NCBI GenBank assembly: GCA_016870175.1
Contig: VGCG01000003.1
Coordinates: 23,885-87,884, forward strand
DNA length: 64,000 nucleotides
From: Alphaproteobacteria bacterium
GTDB taxonomy: Bacteria; Pseudomonadota; Alphaproteobacteria; Pelagibacterales; Pelagibacteraceae
Direction: 5' to 3'
Made by a program: the position numbers and the translations under genes. Every line of letters begins with the position of its first letter. Within the stretch, counting starts at the first letter, position 1. Below are positions 26,584-35,706 of the stretch, one piece after another. The notes beneath the pieces are model-generated. The model was given only the letters and a program-made list of their open reading frames with translations, ran no database searches and was not told the origin of the DNA.

Positions 26584-27546
26584 TTATTTATTTTTTGCAA
26601 ATAAATTTGTTAATTCAAATACAATTGTTGCTGCCGCTAAAGAAGTAACCTCAGCATGATCATACGCTGGCGATACTTCAACGACATCTGCTGATATTAA
26701 ATTTAAGCCTGATAAACCTCTAAGAACATTGACAATTTCTCTAGTTGTCATACCAGCAATCTCAGGGGTCCCAGTTCCAGGGGCAAAGGCTGGATCTAAT
26801 ACATCAATATCGATTGAAAGATATAATGGATGATTACCAACTCGGTCTCTTATTCTTTGAGCAATTTTATCTGTGCCTTGAGTTTGAAATTCATCACAAT
26901 GAATTATTTTAAAACCAAAACTTTCATCATTTTTAATATCATTTCTACTATAAAGAGGACCTCTAATACCAACGTGCATTGAGGCATCGTCTAAAAATAA
27001 ATTTTCCTCTCTAGCCCTTCTAAATGGGGTACCGTGAGTGTAAGGAGCTCCAAAATAAGTATCCCAAGTATCAAGATGAGCATCAAAATGAACTAAAGCC
27101 ACAGGACCATTATTTATTTTATTAACTGCTCGTAAAAGAGGAAGAGCAATCGTATGATCACCACCTAAACTTATGATAGCTCCGACTTTATTTAATAACT
27201 CGGTTGCCCCATCTTCAATTTGTTTAATTGCCTCATTAATATTAAATGGATTGCAGGCAATATCACCAGCATCCGCTACTTGTTGATCTTTAAAAGGTTC
27301 AAGATCATAACTTGGATGATAATTTGTTCTTAAGTGTCTCGAGGCTTGACGGATACCTTGTGGGCCAAATCTTGCTCCAGGTCGATAACTAGTTCCTGCA
27401 TCAAACGGCACACCAACAATAGCAACATCACAACTTTCGACATCTCTTAATTCAGGTAATCTTGCAAAAGTAGACGGTCCAGCATATCTTGGAACCTTCG
27501 TTCCCATGACGGGTTGGATAGGATTTTTGTTACGCTCTTTTTTCAT
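26584..27546 (-). CDS. Agmatinase-family ureohydrolase (agmatine or guanidino-acid hydrolase)
   Basis: The manganese ligands of the arginase/agmatinase fold are complete: H131 in GGDHTIALP, D155/H157/D159 in VHFDAHLDTWD, D246/D248 in SIDIDVLDP, with AFAPGTGTPE after them. The enzyme removes urea from a guanidino compound. Members with this overall length (320 aa) and N-terminal segment include agmatinase, guanidinobutyrase and guanidinopropionase, so the substrate is open. The operon with aldehyde dehydrogenase and the presence of creatinase and AGAT-like genes elsewhere in the window point to guanidino-nitrogen use. Start ATG at 27546; a short divergent region of 56 bp precedes the next plus-strand gene. 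Confidence 0.88.
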   Translation of the reverse strand: MKKERNKNPIQPVMGTKVPRYAGPSTFARLPELRDVESCDVAIVGVPFDAGTSYRPGARFGPQGIRQASRHLRTNYHPSYDLEPFKDQQVADAGDIACNPFNINEAIKQIEDGATELLNKVGAIISLGGDHTIALPLLRAVNKINNGPVALVHFDAHLDTWDTYFGAPYTHGTPFRRAREENLFLDDASMHVGIRGPLYSRNDIKNDESFGFKIIHCDEFQTQGTDKIAQRIRDRVGNHPLYLSIDIDVLDPAFAPGTGTPEIAGMTTREIVNVLRGLSGLNLISADVVEVSPAYDHAEVTSLAAATIVFELTNLFAKNK

Positions 27547-27602
27547 TTATATAAAAAATATACCACATTATAATTAAATCGAATATCATCTAATTTAAAA
27601 TT

Positions 27603-28325
27603 ATGAGGATTTTAAAGCTTTTATTTATAATTTTTATTTTAATAATACCTGCAAAAGCAAATACGATTTACAATCTTACTCAAATTCCTGATTTAGAAAT
27701 TTATGAGTTAAATACGCATAATAATCTAATTTATTTATATGCTTTAAAACCATTTAGACTTGGAGTTGAAAAAAATATAAGTTGTTTTAACTCAGAAAAA
27801 GAAATACTTGAAAAAAAATTTCGAGTTATTAAAAAAAATTTAGATAGATATTCAAAAGAATTTTTAAAAAAAATTGGTCTTAAATATCTTGTGATGTGCG
27901 AAGATTTATCAATATCTGGAATAAATACTGCAGGAATTCCTAATAATATTATGAAAACTTTAATTATAGATATAAAATTTAACGAAAAATATTTTGAGAG
28001 AGTTATTCATCACGAGTTATTTCATTTGATTAATGATAGTAACAAACTGCTCTTTAATCAAGATGAATGGCGAAGTTATAATATAAAAAATTTTAAATAT
28101 GCAGATTGTTCTACATGCACTGATAAATTAGGACTCGATACTTATTCTAATACTCAAGGTTTTTTAACTGAATATTCTAAATCAACCCCATCTGAGGATA
28201 TGGCAGAAGTATTTTCACACTTAATGATTGGTAAATTTGAATTCAAAGAAGATATTATTTTAAATAAAAAAATAAGATTTATTAAAAGAAATATAGAAAA
28301 AATAGACAATAATTTTCAATTTTAA
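27603..28325 (+). CDS. Exported putative zinc metallopeptidase-like protein
   Basis: An N-terminal signal peptide (LLFIIFILIIPAKA, cut near residue 19) is followed by a soluble domain with HExxH at H137-E138-L-F-H141 and a downstream SEDMAEVF (E198, E202) that could supply the third zinc ligand, as in gluzincins and putative zinc-binding peptidases. Cys pair C169/C172 lies between. 240 aa. I do not recognise a named family. It lies one base before the cyclophilin gene, so both may work on exported proteins. A non-catalytic role cannot be excluded. Confidence 0.65.
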   Translation: MRILKLLFIIFILIIPAKANTIYNLTQIPDLEIYELNTHNNLIYLYALKPFRLGVEKNISCFNSEKEILEKKFRVIKKNLDRYSKEFLKKIGLKYLVMCEDLSISGINTAGIPNNIMKTLIIDIKFNEKYFERVIHHELFHLINDSNKLLFNQDEWRSYNIKNFKYADCSTCTDKLGLDTYSNTQGFLTEYSKSTPSEDMAEVFSHLMIGKFEFKEDIILNKKIRFIKRNIEKIDNNFQF

Positions 28326-28326
28326 A

Positions 28327-28971
28327 ATGATTACAAAAATTAAAGCAACAATATTTGAAAAAATAATATTAGTCTTTCTAATTTTACTCGGAATTTTTAC
28401 AATAAGTTTTTTTATCGTGATTAAAAATAAATGTTTGTTTATAAAAGATTTTGATCCTCAGAATATTAAATTTGATAAACCCGACAATATTGCAATTTTA
28501 AACGCCCCTTGTGGAAATGTAATAATTGAACTTTATCCGGAAATTTCCCCAAATGCTGTAAATAGATTTAAGCTGCTAATTCAATCAGGAGCTTATGATA
28601 ATGTCGCCTTTCATAGAGTAATCAAAGATAAATTAATCCAAGCGGGTGATGTTGAGTTTGGTAAAAAAGAACTTATTAATTATGGAAAAATAGGAACAGG
28701 TAAATCAGGATTAGGAACAATTAAATCTGAATTAAATCCAGAATTTGATTACAAAAAAGGAAGCGTTGGATTAGCGAAAGCATTTGAAAATGACACTGAA
28801 GATAGTCAGTTTTTTATACTTCTTCAAGATGAGCCATTATTTTCTGGTGAATATACTCCCGTAGGAAGAGTTTTGTACGGTTTAGATATATTACATAAAA
28901 TTAAATATGAAATCTATTCAGAATATGTATTGAGGCCAGATTTTATTAAAACATTTAAAATGTTAAATTAA
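28327..28971 (+). CDS. Membrane-anchored cyclophilin-type peptidyl-prolyl isomerase
   Basis: A single N-terminal helix (IILVFLILLGIFTISFFIVI, about residues 12-31) anchors a cyclophilin domain (about residues 55-214) in the periplasm. Domain marks: IIELYPEISPNAVNRFKLLI, NVAFHRVIKDKLIQAGD with the catalytic Arg in FHRV, SQFFILLQDEP and YTPVGRVLYGLDIL. The loop normally holding GGS/T-type residues is replaced by a longer KKELINYGKIGTGKSG stretch. It should help fold exported proteins, fitting the metallopeptidase-like neighbour upstream. The stop overlaps the convergent dehydrogenase by 4 nt. Confidence 0.88.
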   Translation: MITKIKATIFEKIILVFLILLGIFTISFFIVIKNKCLFIKDFDPQNIKFDKPDNIAILNAPCGNVIIELYPEISPNAVNRFKLLIQSGAYDNVAFHRVIKDKLIQAGDVEFGKKELINYGKIGTGKSGLGTIKSELNPEFDYKKGSVGLAKAFENDTEDSQFFILLQDEPLFSGEYTPVGRVLYGLDILHKIKYEIYSEYVLRPDFIKTFKMLN

Positions 28972-29996
28972 TAACCTAACTTTTTATTTATTTGATTAAA
29001 AAGCTTTTGACCTTTAATAAATAATCTTAAATTCTTAAAAAATAAACTCAATGTCATATTTATGTAATTGCCTTTATCATCAGATGATACATGGGGTGTA
29101 ATAATAAGATTAGGAATATTCCAAAATTTTGATTTTTTTTGTAACGGTTCTGACGAAAATACATCAAGTATTGCTCCGGCTAATCTTTCTTCCTTCAGCA
29201 TTTCACACAAACATTCATAATCTAAAGCTGATTGACGACCAATATTTACTATTCCGCAAGTGGGTTTAAGTAAATTTAATCTTTTACGATTAATCAAATT
29301 TTTAGTTTGATTTGTTTCAGGAAGTGCAAGATACAAAATATCAGCTTCTGATAATACACTATCAATTTTATCAATTGTAATAATTTTAGAAAATCCTTTA
29401 ACTTTTTTTCCTCTTTTATTTACTCCAATAATATTTGCTCCCAAAGGCGCTACTAGTTTAGCCATCGAGGATCCAAGTGAACCTGTACCTAAAACTACAA
29501 TATTTTTTCCTGCAATTGGGTTGCTAAATAAAGAAACAAATTTTTTATTTTTTTGATTGGTAATAATTTTTGGTAGATAATTTTGAAGCATCAAAACGCT
29601 CATTAACCCATATTCTCCTGCCTTTTTAGATTGGATACCACTATTATTAGTTATTATTAATTCTTTGGGTGACCAATCAAATGGGGATAAGTGCTCAACA
29701 CCTACTGCTGTACAATGGATCCATTTTAAATTTGGGGCAATTTTTATAATATTTTTTTTTGGGAAATCATAAGTAAGCAAGATATTAGTATTTGACATTG
29801 AAGAAATAAAATTATCTTCATCCCAATCAATAAAAAATTCTACTTTTTTAAAAATATCTTTTTGATTATTTATAAATTTTTCAATGTGTTTATTGGTAAT
29901 TGTATAATTCTTTTCACCCTCTAAGTCTGTTGGAAATGTCCCAGGCCTAGCATGATTATTTTTTATATGTACTTTAATTTTTTTACTATTTATCAA
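28968..29996 (-). CDS. NAD-dependent D-2-hydroxyacid dehydrogenase family protein
   Basis: The NAD-binding motif is VVLGTGSLGSSMAKLVAPLG and the catalytic set includes Arg in NIGRQSALDY and His in ITPHVSSDD; Glu lies in the DVFSSEPL block. At 342 aa it is close to GhrA-type glyoxylate/hydroxypyruvate reductases. The substrate, a 2-oxo acid, is unknown. It is the only gene between the convergent cyclophilin gene and the ABC permease, with a 73-bp gap upstream in which no terminator is obvious. Confidence 0.85.
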   Translation of the reverse strand: MINSKKIKVHIKNNHARPGTFPTDLEGEKNYTITNKHIEKFINNQKDIFKKVEFFIDWDEDNFISSMSNTNILLTYDFPKKNIIKIAPNLKWIHCTAVGVEHLSPFDWSPKELIITNNSGIQSKKAGEYGLMSVLMLQNYLPKIITNQKNKKFVSLFSNPIAGKNIVVLGTGSLGSSMAKLVAPLGANIIGVNKRGKKVKGFSKIITIDKIDSVLSEADILYLALPETNQTKNLINRKRLNLLKPTCGIVNIGRQSALDYECLCEMLKEERLAGAILDVFSSEPLQKKSKFWNIPNLIITPHVSSDDKGNYINMTLSLFFKNLRLFIKGQKLFNQINKKLGY

Positions 29997-30069
29997 AATT
30001 TTTTAAAATATATCAAACCAACTATGAATTTTAATAATATAAATATATTTTGTTCTATGTTATGTTTCT

Positions 30070-30927
30070 TTAATTTCTATTTATGCCTCTTAATCTTTCA
30101 GATCTTCTTCTTAACAATTCTGCTGTCAAAAGAATCAAAGTTGACAAAATAATTAAACACGTTGCTACAGATAAAATAACTGGGCTTATTTGTTCTCTTA
30201 AACCTACCCACATTTGAATTGGTATAGTGGTATTTTCAAGACCCGCCAAAAACAACACAACCACAACCTCATCAAACGATGTTACAAAGGCGAACAAAGC
30301 TCCAGATATCACTCCTGGCATAATTAAAGGTAAAGTGATTTTCATAAATGTATTTATAGGATTGCTTCCAAGACTTGCAGCAGCTTTTGTAACGCTATGA
30401 TCAAATCCCGATAAAGTTGCAGTTACCGTGATTACTACAAATGGTGTGCCTAAAATAATATGGGACAATACAATTCCAGTATGTGTTGCTGCTAAACCAA
30501 CTTTCGCCATAAAGAAAAAAATTGCAGTTCCAGAAATAATTAACGGAACAATCATTGGTGAAATTAGTAATGCCATAAATGCAGCTTTGTATGGCATATA
30601 CCTGCTACTTAAACCTACTGCTGCTACTGTTCCTAGAATTGTAGAACCAATGGTTGCAAAGATAGCAATAATGAAACTATTTTTAGTTGCTAACCCCCAG
30701 GGATTTTTAGTGCCAAATATCATTTCTTTATACCATCTTAAAGAAAAAGCCTCTGGGTCCAATCTTAGCATTTTTTCTGAAAAGTGAAGGAATGGTTCAG
30801 CATTAAATGAGAGAGGAATAATCACAAACAAAGGTGCAATTAAAAATAAAAATACTAAACCACAAATCACCAAATATGAATAATGCCATATTCTATAATG
30901 TAATGGTGTATAATTTGGTAACGCCAT
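30070..30927 (-). CDS. ABC importer permease, PotC-like
   Basis: Six helices and the ABC permease EAA-type loop (AAASLGSNPINTFMKITLPLI, in pieces) identify an inner-membrane subunit of a spermidine/putrescine-type importer; 285 aa is normal for PotC. It pairs with the PotB-like permease 3 nt upstream. The gene is fourth and last in the ATPase, binding protein, permease, permease series. The actual solute may be a polyamine, an opine or another small cationic compound. Confidence 0.88.
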   Translation of the reverse strand: MALPNYTPLHYRIWHYSYLVICGLVFLFLIAPLFVIIPLSFNAEPFLHFSEKMLRLDPEAFSLRWYKEMIFGTKNPWGLATKNSFIIAIFATIGSTILGTVAAVGLSSRYMPYKAAFMALLISPMIVPLIISGTAIFFFMAKVGLAATHTGIVLSHIILGTPFVVITVTATLSGFDHSVTKAAASLGSNPINTFMKITLPLIMPGVISGALFAFVTSFDEVVVVLFLAGLENTTIPIQMWVGLREQISPVILSVATCLIILSTLILLTAELLRRRSERLRGINRN

Positions 30928-30930
30928 AAG

Positions 30931-32178
30931 TTATCCTAGTCTAATATTATCAATTCCTACTAATTTATGGTAAATCCAATATATTGTTAAAACTCCAACT
31001 AACAACATAGTTCCAAGAGCTGAAGCAAAAGCCCAATCTAGTGAATATTTCATGTGATAAGCAATTACATTACTAATTAATGTTCCACTGGCACCCCCTA
31101 CAAGAGCAGGAGTAATATAATATCCAATTGCTAAAATAAATACCAACAAGCATCCAGCTCCAATTCCAGGAATTGTTAGGGGAAAATAAATTTTCATAAA
31201 AGACATAAAAGGAGTTCCGCCTAAAGATTTACCAGCTTTCATCAAGCTTGATGGAATATTTTTCATAACACTATAAAGAGGTAGAACCATAAATGGCAAT
31301 AAAATTTGTGACATAGTTACAAATGTACCTACCATATTATGCATTAACTCAGGTTTATTTTCGTTTGTAAATAAGCCAAGCCATACTAGTGTATTATTTA
31401 TAGGACCTTCTTGCTGAAGCATGATCATCCAACTTGATGTTCTTACAAGTAATGATGTCCAAAAGGGTAACAAGACACATATCATTAATATATTGCTATA
31501 TTTCATTGGTAAGGTCGCTAGTAAGTACGCGATCGGATAAGAAAGAAAAAAACAACAAACAGTAACCCAAAATGCCACTTTCAAAGTTCTAAGCCATAGT
31601 AGAACATGAATACTTTTCTCCTCTTCAACTTGAACAATTTTTTTTTGTTGATCTAGTTCTAAATCAATACCTTTTAAATATTTACTGTAGGACCATTTTG
31701 ATGAAGAGTTTTTTATTGCTAACCAATAATCTTGGTTATTCCAGATTTCATGAGCATTAATAAACTGTTCTTTATAATTTTCTTTTTCAAAATTTAAAAT
31801 CAATTTATTAGTTTTTTTAAGACCACTACTAAATCCAGATTTTTCGTAATTTAATCTTTGAAATAACTTTCCAGATTTTTTATCTTTTGCAAGTGGATAA
31901 AAATCATTATAAAAAGCTTCATAAACGTCTTCGCCAGGTAATTCTTTGCCATCCCATTTTTCTAATGCGGTAAAAGTGTTGGGAAGCATTTCTGTGATCA
32001 TTCGATTATCAACACTTTTAAACAACATATCTACTAACGGAAAAACAAATATAATTAAAATAAAGAAAAATAATGGAGCAACTAATAATAATGCTCTAAT
32101 TTTATTTTTTCTTTCAGCTTTTTTAAGACTTTTTTCTAAAGGTAATCCGTCAGAGGATAAAATTATTTTTGTACTCAT
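30931..32178 (-). CDS. ABC importer permease, PotB-like, with a long periplasmic insertion
   Basis: The permease core lies in residues ~195-415, with the EAA loop GKSLGGTPFMSFMKIYFPLTIPG (in pieces). The first helix (about 27-48) is separated from the second by ~145 mostly polar residues predicted to face the periplasm, so the protein is 415 aa against about 285 for E. coli PotB. The start codon follows a 9-base U tract of an intrinsic terminator directly, and no Shine-Dalgarno sequence is visible: only terminator read-through would give this mRNA, and its translation start looks weak. Confidence 0.88.
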   Translation of the reverse strand: MSTKIILSSDGLPLEKSLKKAERKNKIRALLLVAPLFFFILIIFVFPLVDMLFKSVDNRMITEMLPNTFTALEKWDGKELPGEDVYEAFYNDFYPLAKDKKSGKLFQRLNYEKSGFSSGLKKTNKLILNFEKENYKEQFINAHEIWNNQDYWLAIKNSSSKWSYSKYLKGIDLELDQQKKIVQVEEEKSIHVLLWLRTLKVAFWVTVCCFFLSYPIAYLLATLPMKYSNILMICVLLPFWTSLLVRTSSWMIMLQQEGPINNTLVWLGLFTNENKPELMHNMVGTFVTMSQILLPFMVLPLYSVMKNIPSSLMKAGKSLGGTPFMSFMKIYFPLTIPGIGAGCLLVFILAIGYYITPALVGGASGTLISNVIAYHMKYSLDWAFASALGTMLLVGVLTIYWIYHKLVGIDNIRLG

Positions 32179-32186
32179 AAAAAAAA

Positions 32187-32210
32187 AGGGCGGTTATAAA
32201 TAACCGCCCT
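32187..32210 (-). terminator. Strong intrinsic terminator between binding-protein and permease genes
   Basis: On the minus strand a perfect 10-bp stem AGGGCGGTTA/TAACCGCCCT with a 4-nt loop (32187-32196 with 32201-32210) is followed at once by nine T residues (32179-32187 read in complement) and then the permease ATG. This is the most G+C-rich hairpin in the window. It lies 36 nt after the stop of the solute-binding protein gene. Partial termination would keep the binding protein far more abundant than the permeases, as in many ABC operons, although a terminator touching a start codon is unusual. Confidence 0.92.
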
Positions 32211-32245
32211 AATTATATAATAAAATTATTATCTATAAAACTAAA

Positions 32246-33367
32246 TTATAGACCAGCTTTCATAGCTTCCCATTTTTCTTGCAGTTCAGTATTGTTATCT
32301 GCCCAAAAAACAGGGTCATTTAGAATATATGATTTAGTGTTAGCAGGAGCTGTTGGCATTTCTGGTACCATATTAGTTTTACCATCGTTAAACCAAGGCT
32401 CTCCTTTTGTCATTATTTCTATTGAAGATTTTCTCCACGGAGCATAAGCAATATATTTTGCGCTTCCAGCTAAACCTTCAGGACTTGTCATTTCTTTTAA
32501 AGCTGCCATAGCTTGACCGTTTTCATAGTTTGGACCACCTTTAACTAATGCGAAATATTCATAGTCAAGAATTTGTCCATCCCAAACTTGGACGATTGGG
32601 GCTCCTTCAACTTTTGCTGCCTTGAAAAATCTTCCATTCCAGCCAGTTGACATAACCACTTCACCACTTACAAGAATTTCTGGCGCTTGCGCTCCAGCAC
32701 TCCAGAATACGCATCCACCATTAGGGTCTGTGCATAGTGTTTTGAATTTATTTAAAGCTCTTTCTACTCCTTCTGGAGTTTTAAGTGCATCATAAATCGC
32801 TTTTCCACCTTTTCCTGGCTTAATTCCATCACCAGCTAAAGCAATTTCTAAATTGCCTAAAGCATCTTTATAGATACCTCTTTTTCCTGGGAATTTTTTT
32901 GTATTAAAAAAATCCTCGATAGTTTTAGGAGTGCCTTTTACGTTTTTTGTATTATAGGCATAGATCCAAGAGTATAAGATGTTTCCAACTGCGCATTTAG
33001 AGGGCATATCAGTGAAGAAGTCTTTACTTGCAGGGGTTCCATCTGGAGCTGGGTAAAAATCCTTATCAAAATCAAATTCGTGGAAAATTCCCTCGTCACA
33101 TCCAATAATAGTATCCATTGCGTAAACATCAATGATATCCCATGTTATTTTTTTAGCTTCTATTTGAGCTTTAATTTCTGATAATCCACCAGTGTAGTCT
33201 ACCCAATCAATTGGTATACCAAGCTTTTTTGCTGCAGGATCACCATACCCTAATTTTTGACTTTCTGTATAAGCTCCACCGAAAGACACTACAGTTACTG
33301 CAAATGCTGATGAAGTTATTGAAAGAACAAAAGAAAGAGCAAGTAGTAATTTACTTATTTTTTTCAT
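32246..33367 (-). CDS. Periplasmic solute-binding protein, PotD/PotF-like
   Basis: A Sec signal peptide (KLLLALSFVLSITSSAFA, cleavage after residue ~23) precedes a type II binding protein of the polyamine family: VVSFGGAYTESQKLGYGDPA at the mature start, then WDIIDVYAMDTIIGCDEG and a C-terminal FWADNNTELQEKWEAMKAGL. 373 aa. A good Shine-Dalgarno (GGAGGA) sits 3-4 nt before the ATG, in keeping with high expression. The gene follows the ATPase gene after 112 nt and ends before the strong terminator. Confidence 0.9.
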   Translation of the reverse strand: MKKISKLLLALSFVLSITSSAFAVTVVSFGGAYTESQKLGYGDPAAKKLGIPIDWVDYTGGLSEIKAQIEAKKITWDIIDVYAMDTIIGCDEGIFHEFDFDKDFYPAPDGTPASKDFFTDMPSKCAVGNILYSWIYAYNTKNVKGTPKTIEDFFNTKKFPGKRGIYKDALGNLEIALAGDGIKPGKGGKAIYDALKTPEGVERALNKFKTLCTDPNGGCVFWSAGAQAPEILVSGEVVMSTGWNGRFFKAAKVEGAPIVQVWDGQILDYEYFALVKGGPNYENGQAMAALKEMTSPEGLAGSAKYIAYAPWRKSSIEIMTKGEPWFNDGKTNMVPEMPTAPANTKSYILNDPVFWADNNTELQEKWEAMKAGL

Positions 33368-33479
33368 TTATCCTCCGATTAAATGTTTTTTATATAAAGT
33401 CTTATTACAACTTCAAATTATGTGAGAGTCAATATGCAAATTATGATTTAAATTATTTAATTATTCAGGAAATTATTGT

Positions 33480-34565
33480 TTATTTAGGGTCTAGGGCTCT
33501 ACAATCCACTGAATTCCAACCTACGTTTATTTCTTTACCTATCTTTATTTTCATATCACTTGAAATATTTGGAACCTTTAAAATAAACTCTTTGTTTCTT
33601 AATAAATTTACTCTCAATCGAGTATGGTCTCCATGATAAATAATTTCTTCGATGATTCCTTTATAATTATTATCCATTGGTGTTCTTGAATCAATGATTG
33701 CTCTTTCGGGTCTTAGAGAAATAGTAGTCTTTTGTCCTTTTGATTTTACAAAAATTGGATTAGATAATATTTCCTCTCCTGAACTTAATTTCACTTTACA
33801 TTTGCCGTCTGCTAATTCAGTGACTTCACCTTTAAAAGTATTATTCTCTCCAATGAATTTGGCAACGAAAGAGTTCATTGGCTCTTCATACAATTCATTG
33901 GGAGTTGAAAGTTGTTGAATTTTTCCATCATTAAAAACTGCAATTCTGTTGGACATTGTTAACGCTTCAGTTTGATCATGTGTAACATATACAACCGTCA
34001 CACCAATATTTTCATGTATATGTTTAATTTCATATTGCATGTTTTCTCGCAAATTTTTATCTAATGCTCCTAGAGGTTCATCCATTAAAACCAACTTAGG
34101 ATCAAATACTAAAGATCTCGCAACCGCTACTCTTTGTTGTTGTCCTCCAGATAATTGCATCGGCATTCTTGCTTGGTATCCTTGAAGAGATACCATGGAT
34201 AATGCTTTATCAATTTTTTTATCAATATCGTCCTTTGGAATTTTTCTTACTCTTAATGGAAACGCTAAATTTTCATAAACAGTCATATGAGGAAATAAAG
34301 CATAATTTTGAAAAACCATTCCAATACCTCTTTTGTGTGGTGGAACATTTGATATCGCTTGATTATCTATATAAATTTCTCCATTAGTTGGAGTTTCAAA
34401 TCCAGCAAGCATCATTAAACATGTAGTCTTCCCTGAACCAGATGGCCCCAACATTGTAACAAATTCGCCTTCTTTAATATTTAAATTTAAACCCTTAACG
34501 ACTAAGACCTTGCCATCATAGCTTTTGTCTACATTTTCAAATCTTACAAAATTTTCCTTAGCCAT
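33480..34565 (-). CDS. ABC importer ATPase, PotA-like
   Basis: Walker A GPSGSGKTT (42-50 counted from the upstream GTG), signature LSGGQQQR, Walker B LVLMDEPLGALD and the H-loop YVTHDQTEA are present; a TOBE-type C-terminal domain fills residues ~245-360. I place the start at ATG 34565 (MAKENFV); a GTG two codons upstream is an alternative. It energises the permeases PotB/PotC-like encoded downstream. First gene of the importer operon; the 170-bp divergent region to its right must hold its promoter. Confidence 0.92.
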   Translation of the reverse strand: MAKENFVRFENVDKSYDGKVLVVKGLNLNIKEGEFVTMLGPSGSGKTTCLMMLAGFETPTNGEIYIDNQAISNVPPHKRGIGMVFQNYALFPHMTVYENLAFPLRVRKIPKDDIDKKIDKALSMVSLQGYQARMPMQLSGGQQQRVAVARSLVFDPKLVLMDEPLGALDKNLRENMQYEIKHIHENIGVTVVYVTHDQTEALTMSNRIAVFNDGKIQQLSTPNELYEEPMNSFVAKFIGENNTFKGEVTELADGKCKVKLSSGEEILSNPIFVKSKGQKTTISLRPERAIIDSRTPMDNNYKGIIEEIIYHGDHTRLRVNLLRNKEFILKVPNISSDMKIKIGKEINVGWNSVDCRALDPK

Positions 34566-34739
34566 CAACACTTTAAAACATTTGTTTAAAAAATAATCAA
34601 GTTCTTATTTTGGTATGAATTTTTCTTAATAATTAACAATTTCAAATTAAAATTATTTTTATTAGTCACTTATTTTAAAACTATACAATTTGATTATCAT
34701 AAAATACATATCTAGCTCAATCTTAAAGCAAAATTTACA

Positions 34740-35606
34740 ATGAAAATAAAAGATATATTAATTGCCTTGCTGGTCCCTACTATGCTTGGTTTTGGTTATG
34801 CTATTGCAAAACCGGCAATGGAATATTTTCCACCATTTTTGCTCACTGGTATTAGATTTACTATACCAGCATTAATGCTGGTATGGTGGTTTCCAGTTCC
34901 GAAAGGATTGTTGTTAGATATTTTTAAAATTTCGTTTATTGGTAGCACTTTACAATATGGCATGTCTTATTCTGGATTAAATATGGTTGATGCGTCTTCT
35001 GCTGTTCTTCTTGTCCAGTTAGAAACTCCTTTTGGAATAATAATTGCATTTTTTTTATTAAAAGAAGTGCCGAGTTTTAAAAATATAATTGCAGTAGCAA
35101 TTAGTTTAATTGGTGTAATAATTTTATCAGGGGCTCCAAATCTTTATGGTAAATATCTTGCAATTTTTTTACTTTCAGCAGGTGCTTTCACTTGGTCTCT
35201 TGCTCAAGTAATGGCGAAACCAATAAGTAATAAAATCAGTCCTATTGCTTTAATGACTTGGCTTTGCGTATTTTCAGGACCAATGTTACTTATTACATCA
35301 GCAATATTTGACGGTAATCCAATAAAATATTTTTTTGCGGCAGATCTAGCTAGCTTATTAACTTTGGCTTTTTTAGGATTTATTATGCATCCAATTTCGT
35401 ATGTCGCTTGGTACTATGTTTTAGGAAAATATGAAGTTAACAAAGTAATGCCTGTATTCCTTTTGCTTCCTGTTGTAGGATTTATAACTGCTATAGTTTT
35501 ACTTGGCGAACAACCATCTCCCAAAGTATATCTTGGCGGATCAATTATTATCTTTGGAGTTAGTTTAATATTATTTAAAGACTCAAAAAAGAAAAGTAAA
35601 ATTTAA
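34740..35606 (+). CDS. EamA/DMT-family permease
   Basis: Ten hydrophobic segments in two EamA repeats over 288 aa; signature ends are IIAFFLLKEVPSFKNIIAVA and FITAIVLLGEQPSPKVYLGG. It is divergent from the ABC importer ATPase and followed after about 90 bp by the class II aldolase. It belongs to the same branch as amino-acid or metabolite exporters such as RhtA/YdcZ types, but the substrate cannot be read. Length and both repeats are normal. Confidence 0.82.
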   Translation: MKIKDILIALLVPTMLGFGYAIAKPAMEYFPPFLLTGIRFTIPALMLVWWFPVPKGLLLDIFKISFIGSTLQYGMSYSGLNMVDASSAVLLVQLETPFGIIIAFFLLKEVPSFKNIIAVAISLIGVIILSGAPNLYGKYLAIFLLSAGAFTWSLAQVMAKPISNKISPIALMTWLCVFSGPMLLITSAIFDGNPIKYFFAADLASLLTLAFLGFIMHPISYVAWYYVLGKYEVNKVMPVFLLLPVVGFITAIVLLGEQPSPKVYLGGSIIIFGVSLILFKDSKKKSKI

Positions 35607-35706
35607 CAAGATAAATTGTTAATGTGTGTTTTAGCCCAATAACTTCTACTATGTAATAACTTTATTGTCCAAAATTTATAATTCTATTATAGATATGCTT
35701 ATAAAA

